Translations under genes and position numbers: made by a program
The notes under the pieces: model-generated
What the model was told of the DNA's origin: nothing
The model's input: only the letters and a program-made list of their open reading frames with translations
Database searches by the model: none
Source: Opitutaceae bacterium UBA3033
GTDB lineage: Bacteria > Verrucomicrobiota > Verrucomicrobiia > Opitutales > Opitutaceae
Assembly (NCBI GenBank): GCA_002367815.1
Contig: DFDG01000160.1
Location: 1-15,744, forward strand
Direction of reading: 5' to 3'
Length of the DNA stretch: 15,744 nt
Shown here: piece after piece, positions 1 to 8,364 of the stretch
How the letters are laid out: every line of letters starts with the position of its first letter
How positions within the stretch are numbered: position 1 is the first letter of the stretch

Positions 1-2120
1 CTACCTGGAGGAGAGAATAGCATATCACCCCGTCCGATCAGGGTTTCGGCGCCTTTGCCGTCCAAAATCGTGCGGGAGTCGACTTGCGAGGCGACTTGGA
101 AGGCGATTCGAGAAGGAAGATTGGCCTTAATCACTCCGGTGATGACGTTCACCGAAGGGCGTTGAGTGGCGATGATGAGGTGAATGCCAGCTGCGCGGGC
201 GAGCTGGGCCAAACGAGCGATGGAGTTTTCGATTTCTGCCGGAGCCACCATCATCAAATCGGCCAATTCATCGATGATCGCGACGATGTAAGGAAGTTTT
301 TCAGGTAGTTCGATGCTGTCATCGGTGGTCGGATCAACCCCGGTGAGCATGGCCTGAGCGGCCGCTTCGACAGGATCGAGGGTGGCACCTTTTTTACGGC
401 CATTAAACCCGAGAATGTTCCTGACGTTAACCTTGGCAAACATCTGGTAGCGCTGCTCCATCTCGGCAAGCAGCCACTTGAGCGCGCCGGGAACTTTTTT
501 CGGCTCGGTGACTACCGGAATGAGCATATGAGGCAGGGTGTTGAATATCTTCAACTCAACAACCTTGGGGTCGACCATGAGCATGCGCACTTCCTGTGGA
601 CTCTTGGAGTAAAGAATCGAAGCAACAATGGCATTAATACACACGGATTTGCCTGAGCCAGTTGCCCCAGCGATGAGCAAATGCGGCATTTTTGTCAGGT
701 CGGAAATCAGTGGTTTGCCGGAGACATCTTTGCCCAAAGCGATGGGTAATTCGGCCTTGGAATTAGCCCATTGTTCGCTTTCAACTATTTCACGCATCCC
801 AACCGGGGTCGGATGTTGATTGGGCACTTCAACGCCGACGGCAGCCTTACCGGGAATGGGTGCTAAGATACGCACCGATTGGGCGCGCATGCCCAGTGCA
901 ATATTCTTATCCAAGCCAGAAATTTTTTCCACGCGAACACCTGCGGCTGGGACGACCTCATACCGGGTGATAACTGGCCCGACATGAATTTCACCCAAAG
1001 TGACTTCAACGCCGAATTCACTCAGGATCCGAAGCAAATTCTCCGCGTTTTGCCGGTGTTCCTCTTCGCTGTTTCCCTCGGTATTGGTCACCTGCTCCTT
1101 GAGGAGCTTCATATCTGGATAGATATAATTGGTGTCGTTATTTTGGGGGACCGTGACCCGGGCCTTTTTGGTTTCCTCGGGTTTGACGATGTTCAACTTA
1201 AGTCTGGCTGCTTCGTTATCGGCCTTGTTCTTGGCCAACGCCTGTTGCACGGCGGCTTTAGGTTCTGGCTTTGGCGTAGGTTCCCGAGCTGGGGGAGGCG
1301 CTACGACAGTGCGTGCAGGGGCCTTACTTAATGGATCCTCCATAGTTTTAGGCACAACCATATTTTTTGTGGCTGCAGCTTGCTCAGTAGCATTTTGTTT
1401 TGCCACCAACACGGCGTTTTTCGCCACTGCTTTTTCTTTGGCTAGGGCTGCTTTTGCTACCGCTTTCGCTTCAGCTTTTTCTGCTTTAAGCCGGGCGCGA
1501 TTCTCGCGCCAAGCTTGAAAGGCGGAAATGTAACGGTCGAATTCTGCCCCGATATCTTTGGTAAAGATAAACAAGAGCCCGGATAAATAGAGGGTGCCCA
1601 AGAGCAAGCCCGCCCCGAAAACGCCCATTGTATCGCGCAAGATCTTTTGAAATATGAACGAGCCGAGCCAACCGCCGGGTCCTTGAGGAAAGTAATCGCT
1701 GGGCTGAAAACTCTCAAACATCGCAACTATGCCGGAAAGCGCTGCGATACTGACCACCATTGCTATCAAGCGGGTTGTAGCGAGTCTCCGCGAATTGCGA
1801 ATAGAGACGTAAAGCAGCCAAAGTAGGAATGACGGCACCAGCCAGGCACTTAGGCCAATTGCGTAAAGCATTACCCAGCTTGTGTTTGCGCCCCATAGAC
1901 CCGCCAGATTGGTCCCAATTACTTCAGTAGAGATGAAACCACTTTGGCTTGGTTTATAATCAAGCATGGCCGCAGTAAGCCATGTGCCTAGCACAAAGCA
2001 TATTACCGCCGAAATCCAGTTAGGGCGGTAACGTGGGGCCTGATATGAGGGGCCGTTATTTGAGTTTGAAGTCTCCGACTTGCGCATTTGTCTGGGCCTG
2101 TCAAAAGACCCAGACTTCAT
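1..2120 (-). CDS. ftsK: DNA translocase FtsK/SpoIIIE family, C-terminal part cut off by the window edge
   Basis: This is a septum-located, membrane-anchored ATPase that pumps chromosomal DNA during division. Translating the minus strand from ATG 2120 gives 706 codons open to the window edge. Four hydrophobic segments lie near residues 35-54, 81-107, 117-134 and 165-188, and match the FtsK membrane domain. An Ala/Lys-rich then Pro-rich linker follows (about 205-330). The motor core begins near 360 and contains GPVITRYEV (381-389), a Walker A GATGSGKS (485-492) and a Walker B VAIIDELADLMM (613-624). The alpha, beta and most of the RecA-like domain are present; the end of the motor and any gamma/winged-helix domain lie beyond position 1. 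An in-frame ATG at 2087 is an alternative start, and neither start has a clear Shine-Dalgarno sequence. The gene is divergent from manA. Confidence 0.95.
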   Translation of the reverse strand, partial: MKSGSFDRPRQMRKSETSNSNNGPSYQAPRYRPNWISAVICFVLGTWLTAAMLDYKPSQSGFISTEVIGTNLAGLWGANTSWVMLYAIGLSAWLVPSFLLWLLYVSIRNSRRLATTRLIAMVVSIAALSGIVAMFESFQPSDYFPQGPGGWLGSFIFQKILRDTMGVFGAGLLLGTLYLSGLLFIFTKDIGAEFDRYISAFQAWRENRARLKAEKAEAKAVAKAALAKEKAVAKNAVLVAKQNATEQAAATKNMVVPKTMEDPLSKAPARTVVAPPPAREPTPKPEPKAAVQQALAKNKADNEAARLKLNIVKPEETKKARVTVPQNNDTNYIYPDMKLLKEQVTNTEGNSEEEHRQNAENLLRILSEFGVEVTLGEIHVGPVITRYEVVPAAGVRVEKISGLDKNIALGMRAQSVRILAPIPGKAAVGVEVPNQHPTPVGMREIVESEQWANSKAELPIALGKDVSGKPLISDLTKMPHLLIAGATGSGKSVCINAIVASILYSKSPQEVRMLMVDPKVVELKIFNTLPHMLIPVVTEPKKVPGALKWLLAEMEQRYQMFAKVNVRNILGFNGRKKGATLDPVEAAAQAMLTGVDPTTDDSIELPEKLPYIVAIIDELADLMMVAPAEIENSIARLAQLARAAGIHLIIATQRPSVNVITGVIKANLPSRIAFQVASQVDSRTILDGKGAETLIGRGDMLFSPPG

Positions 2121-2188
2121 GCTAGTAGGCTAGGTGGTCAAATGTAAACATCGCGCCTTAGCTTTTGCACAAATCTTACAATTTTATT
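2121..2188. promoter_or_regulatory. Divergent ftsK / manA intergenic region
   Basis: This 68-nt gap is the only non-coding DNA between two divergent genes, so both promoters should lie here or within the gene starts. On the plus strand a TACAAT hexamer at 2177-2182 resembles a -10 box but is only 6 nt before the chosen manA ATG. That would make a nearly leaderless message if it is real. I see no convincing -35 box, and no CIRCE heat-shock operator, although grpE and dnaJ lie downstream in the same run. No specific promoter is claimed. Confidence 0.3.
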
Positions 2189-3133
2189 ATGCGAGAAATC
2201 CTTCGTTTTCAGCCACTTTACCAAGAAAGAATCTGGGGCGGTAATGCCTTTGCATCTGCTTTTGATCGAAAAATCCCCGCAGATCGTCCCATAGGTGAGA
2301 GCTGGGAGATTGTGGACAGACCTGAAGCCCAATCGGTGGTGCGAGGTGGTACCCACAATGGTGTAAAGCTCAGAAATTTGATTAAAAAGCACCATAAGGA
2401 TATCATGGGACCAAATTGGCGGGCCGAGAAACCATTCCCGATTTTGGTTAAGTGGTTGGATTGTCGAGAACGGCTCAGCTTGCAGGTGCATCCACCGGCA
2501 GCATTGGCCAAAGAATTGAATGGTGAGGCCAAGACCGAAAATTGGTATATAGCCGATACCGCTCCCGGCGCGCAGTTGATTGTGGGCCTGAAAAAGGGTG
2601 TGACCAAGGCCGACTTCGAAAAAGCCATCATCGAGCAGCGAGTGGAGGACTGCGTGCACCTTTTAAAAGTGGCGGAGGGTGATTCAATCCTGGTCGAGAG
2701 TGGTCAGGTGCACGCGATTGATGCCGGTAATCTGATTCTCGAAATCCAGCAAAACTCAGATACCACATTTCGGGTTTATGACTGGGCTCGGCCCGGACTC
2801 GATGGCAAGCTCCGTCAATTACACGTCCATGAGTCATTGCAGTGTATTCAATGGGATGATTTTGAACCGGCGCCGGTGCGAGGGGCGCCAACCTCTGCCG
2901 TCATAGCTGAGTGCGATGAGTTTCGTATCCGGCGGCTGGTATTGGGACCGGGTGAAAAAGTGAACTTTGAGAGCAAACAACAGCCTCGGCTAATTAGTGT
3001 GGTAAGTGGTAGCCTGAAAGTGGGTGCTGTCACACTTGGGCGAGGAGACAATGCCCTGATGCCCTATGCTGGTGAGTTTAATGCGGTGGCAGATGAGTTT
3101 GGTATCATCTTGGTCACGGAGAATTTTGCTTAA
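2189..3133 (+). CDS. manA: Mannose-6-phosphate isomerase, type I (cupin)
   Basis: This cytoplasmic zinc enzyme interconverts mannose 6-phosphate and fructose 6-phosphate, feeding mannose into glycolysis or supplying GDP-mannose for envelope polysaccharides. The 314-residue product has the type I features in order: an N-terminal PLYQERIWGG, the metal-binding LSLQVHP (Gln99, His101), KTENWY (Glu117), and GQVHAIDAG (His175) followed by LEIQQNSDTTFRVYDW. The length fits the short bacterial class rather than the roughly 390-residue enterobacterial form. An in-frame TTG at 2165 would add 8 residues, but the family-like sequence begins at ATG 2189, so I use that. There is no obvious ribosome binding site. 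The gene heads a run with the AsmA-like gene (3-nt gap), grpE and dnaJ. Confidence 0.92.
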   Translation: MREILRFQPLYQERIWGGNAFASAFDRKIPADRPIGESWEIVDRPEAQSVVRGGTHNGVKLRNLIKKHHKDIMGPNWRAEKPFPILVKWLDCRERLSLQVHPPAALAKELNGEAKTENWYIADTAPGAQLIVGLKKGVTKADFEKAIIEQRVEDCVHLLKVAEGDSILVESGQVHAIDAGNLILEIQQNSDTTFRVYDWARPGLDGKLRQLHVHESLQCIQWDDFEPAPVRGAPTSAVIAECDEFRIRRLVLGPGEKVNFESKQQPRLISVVSGSLKVGAVTLGRGDNALMPYAGEFNAVADEFGIILVTENFA

Positions 3134-3136
3134 GCG

Positions 3137-3919
3137 ATGTCGTCCGTGCGAAACTTCGCGATCCAACGCGGAGGAATTCTAATCAAGTGCATGGTGTTGC
3201 TGTCAGCGTTTATTGCGTTGGTAGCCTTGGTTTGGATGCTGGCCTTGCCCTACCTTTTAACCTCGTGGGTTCGTCAACGCACGGGTTTTGATTTGGAGGT
3301 GGGCGTAATGATGGTTAACCCCATCTCGGGTCGATTGGCTTTAAAGGATTTGGTCGTCAAAAATCCCCCCACTTTCCCTCAACCGGAGTTTTTGCGCATC
3401 CGGGAATTTTCTGCGGATGCAGATGTCTGGTCGTTATTTTCCGAGAAACCGGTGTTCAATTCGGTGAAGGTCGATATTGATCTGGTGGCACTCGTGAAGC
3501 GAGGGGACGGGCGGAGTAATGCCGAGGTATTTCGGGGGTATTTGGTCGATCCCAATGGACGACCTGCTCCGGTGTCTATTGCTCGGGGCAAAGAATTTCT
3601 AATTCATAAATTAGATCTCCGCTTTGATCGCTTGATTCTGGCCGATCATTCAGGATCCAGACCCCAAGTCCGGGAATATCCGGTGAAATTGGACAGAAAT
3701 TTTGTCGATGTCACCGACGGCAAGCAACTGATGCTCCCAGCTTCACTCGATCAGATATTTGATCTTGGTGGCGCGGTTGGTAGCCTATTGCCGGAGGAAA
3801 TTGGGCGAATGCTGGATAACGCTTTCAGATCAGGCGCTGAATTACTCAATCAAGCCACGCAGCCGAAGAAAGTTTTCAACAGATTTTCTGATACGCTTGA
3901 AGAAAGCAAAAAGCCGTAG
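3137..3919 (+). CDS. Membrane-anchored AsmA-like protein of unknown function
   Basis: This is a 260-residue protein with one N-terminal membrane helix (about residues 18-40: a run of V, L, A, I and F after a positively charged start), so it is probably anchored in the inner membrane with its body in the periplasm. The stretch after the helix (YLLTSWVRQRTGFDLEVGVM, then NPISGRLALKDLVVKN) resembles the beginning of AsmA/DUF748-type proteins, where a helix leads into a beta-rich repeat describing 'lower level' lipid-facing sheets. It is much shorter than typical AsmA proteins. The C-terminus is helical and charged. It starts 3 nt after the manA stop and ends 17 nt before grpE, so it is probably co-transcribed. 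An internal ATG at 3191 is an alternative start, with GGAGG at 3170-3174 rather far upstream. The family assignment is tentative and I propose no function. Confidence 0.6.
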   Translation: MSSVRNFAIQRGGILIKCMVLLSAFIALVALVWMLALPYLLTSWVRQRTGFDLEVGVMMVNPISGRLALKDLVVKNPPTFPQPEFLRIREFSADADVWSLFSEKPVFNSVKVDIDLVALVKRGDGRSNAEVFRGYLVDPNGRPAPVSIARGKEFLIHKLDLRFDRLILADHSGSRPQVREYPVKLDRNFVDVTDGKQLMLPASLDQIFDLGGAVGSLLPEEIGRMLDNAFRSGAELLNQATQPKKVFNRFSDTLEESKKP

Positions 3920-3936
3920 TTTAGTGACCGTTTATC

Positions 3937-4560
3937 ATGACAAGACAGGAACCCACAGAACCTAAGCAGAACAACGAAACGACCTCTGATGCGGCTATAA
4001 GTGACGCCGTCACCAGCGATCAGCTCACTAATCCGACCGAAAAAGTGGAGGAAATTAAAGTGGAGACTCAGTCGACGCTGGAGGAGCAGTTGGCTGCAGC
4101 AAAAGCTGATATTGCGGCACATTATGACCGATTTGTCCGCGCGGTGGCCGACCATGAAAATTTCCGCAAGCGGACCGCTCGCGAAAAAGATGAGCTCAGG
4201 CAATACGCGACATCTCGGGTGTTGGAAGATTTGCTCCCGGTGCTGGATAACCTTGGGTTGGGTTTGGCGGCGGCCAATCAGCCCAATGCTGATCTTAAGA
4301 ACCTTATTGAAGGAGTAGGGATGGTGCAAACGCAGTTGAAAGCCACGCTTGAGCAGAATGGTCTAAAAGAAGTTAATCCGGCTGGGCAGGCATTTGACGC
4401 GCATCAACACGAGGCGTTATCTCAACAACCCAGTGCAGAGGTGCCTGAAGGTAATGTCATCACCGTTGTTCGCACCGGGTATTCATTAAATGGGCGATTA
4501 TTGCGGCCGGCTTCCGTGATTGTTTCAAGCGGAGTCACCAAAGCGGAAGACAAGGAGTAA
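3937..4560 (+). CDS. grpE: Nucleotide exchange factor GrpE
   Basis: GrpE is the cytoplasmic co-chaperone that releases ADP from DnaK and resets its folding cycle. The 207-residue product has a polar, low-complexity N-terminal tail (about 1-45) and a long helical segment typical of the GrpE dimer stalk. The characteristic FVRAVADHENFRKRTAREKD lies near 68-87. The C-terminal beta domain carries the family signature GQAFDAHQHEAL, then VITVVRTGYSLNGRLLRPASV. The ATG at 3937 is the only sensible start; no Shine-Dalgarno sequence is seen. It is followed after 3 nt by dnaJ, the common grpE-dnaJ pairing. dnaK is not in the window, so the full chaperone set is split across the chromosome or lies elsewhere. 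Confidence 0.96.
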   Translation: MTRQEPTEPKQNNETTSDAAISDAVTSDQLTNPTEKVEEIKVETQSTLEEQLAAAKADIAAHYDRFVRAVADHENFRKRTAREKDELRQYATSRVLEDLLPVLDNLGLGLAAANQPNADLKNLIEGVGMVQTQLKATLEQNGLKEVNPAGQAFDAHQHEALSQQPSAEVPEGNVITVVRTGYSLNGRLLRPASVIVSSGVTKAEDKE

Positions 4561-4563
4561 CCC

Positions 4564-5703
4564 ATGGCAAAAGAAGATTACTACGAATTACTCGGTGTGG
4601 GTAAAAGTGCGACGCCGGAAGAGTTGAAAAAAGCTTACCGTAAAAAAGCAGTGCAGTTTCACCCGGATAAAAACCCGGGAAACAAAGAAGCGGAGGATAC
4701 GTTTAAAAAAGTTTCTGAAGCTTACGATGTCCTGAATAATGCCGATAAGAGGGCTGCCTATGACCGCTATGGCCATGCCGCATTTCAAAATGGCGGTGGT
4801 GGATCAAGAGCTGGTGGCGGTGGGTTTCATGACCCGTTTGATATTTTCCGTGATGTCTTCGGCCAAGGCGGCGGCGGTGGTGGTGGTGTTTTTGATGAAA
4901 TGTTTGGCGGCGGCGGCGGGCGTGATGGCAGTCGTGATGGTTCCGACCTGCGGTATGATTTGGAGATCACGCTGGAGGAAGCCGCCCGGGGTGCGCAGAA
5001 AGACATTTCCTTTCGCAAGAATGTTACCTGTGAACGTTGTGATGGCTCGGGTGCCGAGCCGGGTTCCAAGCGTGTAACTTGCCCAACTTGTCGGGGGGCA
5101 GGCCAGATTCGACGTTCCGGAGGGATTATTACCTTTACCCAAACATGCCCGACATGTGCTGGGGCGGGATCGAAAACTGAAAAACCATGCACCACCTGTC
5201 GCGGTGAAGGACGTTCGCCCAAGACAACAAAACTAAACGTGCGTATTCCCGCCGGGGTGGATACGGGTTCGCGCTTACGTTCGTCCGGTAATGGTGAAGC
5301 AGGTCAGGCGGGGGGCCAAACTGGTGATCTTTACATCGTGCTGAGCGTAAAGGATCACGAGCTCTTTGAACGCAATGGCGATGATCTCTATTGTGAGATT
5401 CCGATTAAATTCACCCTCGCGACACTCGGCGGCACCATAGAGGTGCCGACACTCTTTGGCAAAGCTTCCTTGAAAATTCCTGCTGGTACTCAAAGCGGAA
5501 CCACATTTCGGCTAAGATCCAAAGGCATGCCGTCGCTCCGGGGCGGGAGCCAAGGGGATCAGCTAGTTCGCACCCATGTAGAAGTGCCGACTTCACTCAC
5601 TGATGAACAAAAGCAATTGTTGGAGGATTTTGCGCGGGTAAGTGGGGACGCGAATGAACCGACCTCGAAGAACTTCTTCGAGAAAGCCAAAAAGTTCTTT
5701 TGA
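4564..5703 (+). CDS. dnaJ: Chaperone protein DnaJ (Hsp40, type I)
   Basis: DnaJ binds unfolded polypeptides and stimulates DnaK ATPase activity. All type I parts are present in 379 residues. The J domain carries HPD at 33-35. A Gly/Phe-rich linker (about 74-127) contains DPFDIF and long glycine runs. The zinc domain has four CxxCxGxG repeats (Cys pairs at 156/159, 173/176, 195/198 and 209/212), followed by the C-terminal substrate-binding domains. An AAGGAG stands a few bases before the ATG and is the clearest Shine-Dalgarno sequence in the window. The gene closes the manA-grpE run and converges on the xylH stop with 5 nt between them. The J-domain start MAKEDYYELLGV matches the family, so the start is secure. 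Confidence 0.98.
   Translation: MAKEDYYELLGVGKSATPEELKKAYRKKAVQFHPDKNPGNKEAEDTFKKVSEAYDVLNNADKRAAYDRYGHAAFQNGGGGSRAGGGGFHDPFDIFRDVFGQGGGGGGGVFDEMFGGGGGRDGSRDGSDLRYDLEITLEEAARGAQKDISFRKNVTCERCDGSGAEPGSKRVTCPTCRGAGQIRRSGGIITFTQTCPTCAGAGSKTEKPCTTCRGEGRSPKTTKLNVRIPAGVDTGSRLRSSGNGEAGQAGGQTGDLYIVLSVKDHELFERNGDDLYCEIPIKFTLATLGGTIEVPTLFGKASLKIPAGTQSGTTFRLRSKGMPSLRGGSQGDQLVRTHVEVPTSLTDEQKQLLEDFARVSGDANEPTSKNFFEKAKKFF
4867..4920 (+). repeat. GGN-rich low-complexity tract coding the DnaJ glycine linker
   Basis: Two runs of GGC/GGT codons, around 4867-4887 and 4905-4920, encode the glycine stretches of the DnaJ Gly/Phe linker. The near-identical codons make this a simple-sequence tract that could change length by replication slippage in steps of three bases without breaking the frame. 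Confidence 0.7.
5664..5682. other. Perfect 9-bp inverted repeat at the end of dnaJ
   Basis: The bases ctcgaagaacttcttcgag form two perfect 9-bp arms around a single central base, or a 7-bp stem with a 5-nt loop in RNA. It lies in the last codons of dnaJ (coding NFF), about 20 nt before the stop and next to the convergent xylH end. It could act as a transcription end or RNA-processing site for the crowded convergent junction. No clean U-tract follows on either strand, so a classical intrinsic terminator is not shown, and codon choice alone could produce it. Confidence 0.35.
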
Positions 5704-5708
5704 GGCTT

Positions 5709-6836
5709 TCAGCGTTTGCTGAGTTTAACATCCATCCAAACCGCGAGCGTAAGCACCGCACCCCGGGCGATGAATTTTAGCTCGGGTGGGACCGCGAGCA
5801 AAGTCATGCCATTGAGTAAACTGGCCATAATCAACGCACCAAAAATAACCCCGGGCACGGAACCTCTACCGCCGCGCAGACTGGTGCCGCCGATAACGCA
5901 TGCCGCAATGGCATCGAGTTCCATTAAATCTCCCACCGTGGTGGTGGATGCACCGGAGTAGGCTGTCTGCATTAATCCGGTGATTGCCACGATGCCACCG
6001 AGCAAGGTGAACGCACCAATAACTACTCGTTGTACCGGCACCCCGGAAACAAATGCTGCCTCTTCGTTGCCTCCGATCGCATACAAATGCCGTCCGAAGG
6101 GGGTATGTCTGGTGATGATGTGAATTCCCAGGGCAACGATACCCAGAATAACTACGGTCAGGGGTATCCCTCGGAAATGATTAACGGTCAGAACAAACAG
6201 CATGAGGATCTGGGCAATGACGAATAACTTAAGAAAAGCCATTTCAGCCTCATCGATCGCAAATCCCATAGCTGACCGCCGCCGCCGCGCGCGCAATGTG
6301 ACAACGCTCAAAATTATCACGACCACTGCGATCAAACCCAAACTGGCTTGAGGGGGGAGGTAGAAGGTGGTAAGTAGGGAAAAGATATTGGGCCGACCCC
6401 CGGGGGCGACCGGCACGGTTTGAGTGCCGATCACGAGCCAAAATACCCCTTTGAACATCAAGAGTCCCCCAAGGGTGACAATGAACGCTGGAATACGTTG
6501 GCGAACAATCAATGCGCCTTGGCCAAGCCAGAGTAAAAGTGCCACCCCGATCGCCGGAATAAATGCCAGGATTGCTGGCCAACCAAATTTTATTACCAGC
6601 ACTGCAGCGATGCCACCGACCAGCCCGACTCCGCTACCGACTGAAAGATCAATATGGCCTGGCAATATAACCAGAAGCATACCCAGTGCGAGTGTGGCGG
6701 TAATCGCCAGTTCAACCGAGAGTGAGGAAAGATTACGCGCCGAAAGGTATTGCGGGGAGACGAAAGCAAAAAAGGCCCAGATAGCGGCAAGGCTGAGCAG
6801 GAGCGAATAATCGCGAAGAGAAAGATTGGTTTTCAT
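5709..6836 (-). CDS. xylH: Xylose-type sugar ABC transporter, permease subunit
   Basis: This is the inner-membrane channel subunit of a carbohydrate-uptake transporter of the XylH/RbsC (BPD_transp_2) family. The 375-residue product is highly hydrophobic, with about ten membrane segments. It starts in the cytoplasm (MKTNLSLRDYSLLLSLAAIW) and carries the family landmarks LPGHIDLSVGSGVGLVGG, IPAFIVTLGGLLMFKG, GRHLYAIGGNEEAAFVSGV and IAACVIGGTSLRGGRGSV. A cytoplasmic RARRRRS segment and the neighbouring helix pattern resemble XylH more than RbsC. The xylG stop TAG ends at 6839, and ATG 6836 follows immediately; GTG 6839 overlapping that stop is an alternative start. It is the third gene of xylF-xylG-xylH and probably translationally coupled. 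The exact sugar cannot be read from this subunit. Confidence 0.9.
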   Translation of the reverse strand: MKTNLSLRDYSLLLSLAAIWAFFAFVSPQYLSARNLSSLSVELAITATLALGMLLVILPGHIDLSVGSGVGLVGGIAAVLVIKFGWPAILAFIPAIGVALLLWLGQGALIVRQRIPAFIVTLGGLLMFKGVFWLVIGTQTVPVAPGGRPNIFSLLTTFYLPPQASLGLIAVVVIILSVVTLRARRRRSAMGFAIDEAEMAFLKLFVIAQILMLFVLTVNHFRGIPLTVVILGIVALGIHIITRHTPFGRHLYAIGGNEEAAFVSGVPVQRVVIGAFTLLGGIVAITGLMQTAYSGASTTTVGDLMELDAIAACVIGGTSLRGGRGSVPGVIFGALIMASLLNGMTLLAVPPELKFIARGAVLTLAVWMDVKLSKR

Positions 6837-6838
6837 CA

Positions 6839-8362
6839 CTAAGCGGCGGTTTCGAAATGCCCCATGGCGGCAGCGAGAAGCTTCTCGGGAGTGGCAGATG
6901 CACGGGAGAATTCGCCCCCGACTTTGCCGGCGTGTAACATTAATATTCGGTCACTCATGCCCATGAGTTCGGGGAGCTCGCTTGAGACCAAGACGACAGC
7001 GCGATCTTCGGCCGTAAATCGGTTGATCAATTCATACACCTCAAGCTTGGACCCTACATCTATACCTCGAGTGGGTTCATCAAGAAAAACTATGCGTGGA
7101 TTCGTCATGAGCGCTTTACCGATGACTATTTTTTGTTGGTTACCGCCGGAAAGAGTGCCGACGCTGGTTTCAAGTGAAGGAGCTTTAATGCGTAAGGAGG
7201 AATAGTATTTCCGGTTCGCTCTCGCTTCATTTTCTTCATCGACCAATAGGCCCCTGCGGAGTCGGGTGATCGAAGATAGTGATAAATTGAAACCAATGTC
7301 GCGCTCGAGAATCAGGCCATATCGTTTGCGATCTTCACTGACCAGCGCGAGACCGGCAGCGATTGCTGATTCAGGGGTGGCAGCGTGAAAGGGCCGACCA
7401 GCAATTGAGATTTCACCTCCCAGATGGGTGCCCCAAGCCCCAAAAATGTGCATTAGCAGTTCCGTTCGACCTGCTCCCATAAGACCTCCTATGCCCAGCA
7501 CTTCACCGGCACGAACGGTGAAGCTTATTCCGTTGATTTGCTCGGTCTCACTAGTTGTGGCTCTTGCGGAGAGATTGTCGACTTGCAGTAAAATTTCACC
7601 CGGAGGGGTTGTGACTCTCGGGAAAAGGTCATGTATTTCGCGACCTACCATGTCTCGAATGACATTGTTTTTTGATGTTTCTACGGTCGCCCGGGTGGAA
7701 ACCGTTGCACCATCGCGCAACACGGTAATGCGGTCTGCCAATGCGAAAACCTCATCGAGTTTGTGCGATATATAAATGCAAGCGATACCATGGCGTTGCA
7801 GATCACGGATTAATTCCAGTAGGATTTCGACCTCCTGTTCTGTGAGTGCGGCCGTGGGTTCATCCAGGATGAGAATTCGAGCTTCCTTTCCGAGGGCCTT
7901 GGCGATCTCGATCAACTGTTTCTGCCCTACTCCAAGGTGTGCGACCGTAGTTTCGGGGGAAAGAAAAAGCCCGACTTTCTTAAGTAGATCACGGGAGTCG
8001 GTGAAAATTTTCTCCCAATCGATAAGCAGTCCACGGCGAGGTTCGCACCCAAGAAATAGATTTTCTGCGATGCTCAGCTCCGGGACCAAGGCGAGCTCCT
8101 GGTAGATTACTGCGATCCCAGTTTTTTGAGCGTCACCGATGGACTGAAATTTGACGAGCTGGCCATCCACCATGAGTTCCCCTTCGTAGGTTCCGTGTGC
8201 GTGTAGACCAGACAGTAACTTGATCAGAGTGGATTTGCCTGCTCCGTTTTCTCCACAGAGCGCATGGATCTCACCGGACTGGAGGTCAAAGTTGACATTG
8301 TTTAATGCGGTTACACCGGGAAAGCGCTTGGTAATAGCGCGGGTTTCAAGCAACGCGGACAT
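6839..8362 (-). CDS. xylG: Xylose-type sugar ABC transporter, double-domain ATPase
   Basis: This cytoplasmic energy-coupling subunit of the transporter has 507 residues and two fused ABC cassettes, as in XylG, RbsA and MglA. The first cassette has Walker A GENGAGKS (38-45), the signature LGVGQKQ (143-149) and Walker B ILILDEPTAAL (163-173). The second has a degenerate nucleotide loop GGLMGAGRTE (292-301), typical of this family, with signature LSGGNQQK (404-411) and Walker B IVFLDEPTRGID (424-435). The ATG at 8362 lies 2 nt after the xylF stop, and the end abuts xylH, so the three genes form one operon. No ribosome binding site is evident, so coupling to upstream translation is likely. Confidence 0.95.
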   Translation of the reverse strand: MSALLETRAITKRFPGVTALNNVNFDLQSGEIHALCGENGAGKSTLIKLLSGLHAHGTYEGELMVDGQLVKFQSIGDAQKTGIAVIYQELALVPELSIAENLFLGCEPRRGLLIDWEKIFTDSRDLLKKVGLFLSPETTVAHLGVGQKQLIEIAKALGKEARILILDEPTAALTEQEVEILLELIRDLQRHGIACIYISHKLDEVFALADRITVLRDGATVSTRATVETSKNNVIRDMVGREIHDLFPRVTTPPGEILLQVDNLSARATTSETEQINGISFTVRAGEVLGIGGLMGAGRTELLMHIFGAWGTHLGGEISIAGRPFHAATPESAIAAGLALVSEDRKRYGLILERDIGFNLSLSSITRLRRGLLVDEENEARANRKYYSSLRIKAPSLETSVGTLSGGNQQKIVIGKALMTNPRIVFLDEPTRGIDVGSKLEVYELINRFTAEDRAVVLVSSELPELMGMSDRILMLHAGKVGGEFSRASATPEKLLAAAMGHFETAA

Positions 8363-8364
8363 AA

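Noticed and set aside
2138..2659. A 173-codon minus-strand frame opposite manA
   Set aside because: It overlaps the start and first half of a convincing ManA and has no recognisable domain; it is a shadow frame.
2121..3936. CIRCE or other heat-shock operator upstream of grpE-dnaJ
   Set aside because: No TTAGCACTC-N9-GAGTGCTAA-like pair was seen in the region before manA or in the short gaps before grpE.
5664..5682. The dnaJ-end palindrome as a classical intrinsic terminator
   Set aside because: No T-run directly follows the stem on either strand, so it is listed only as an inverted repeat.
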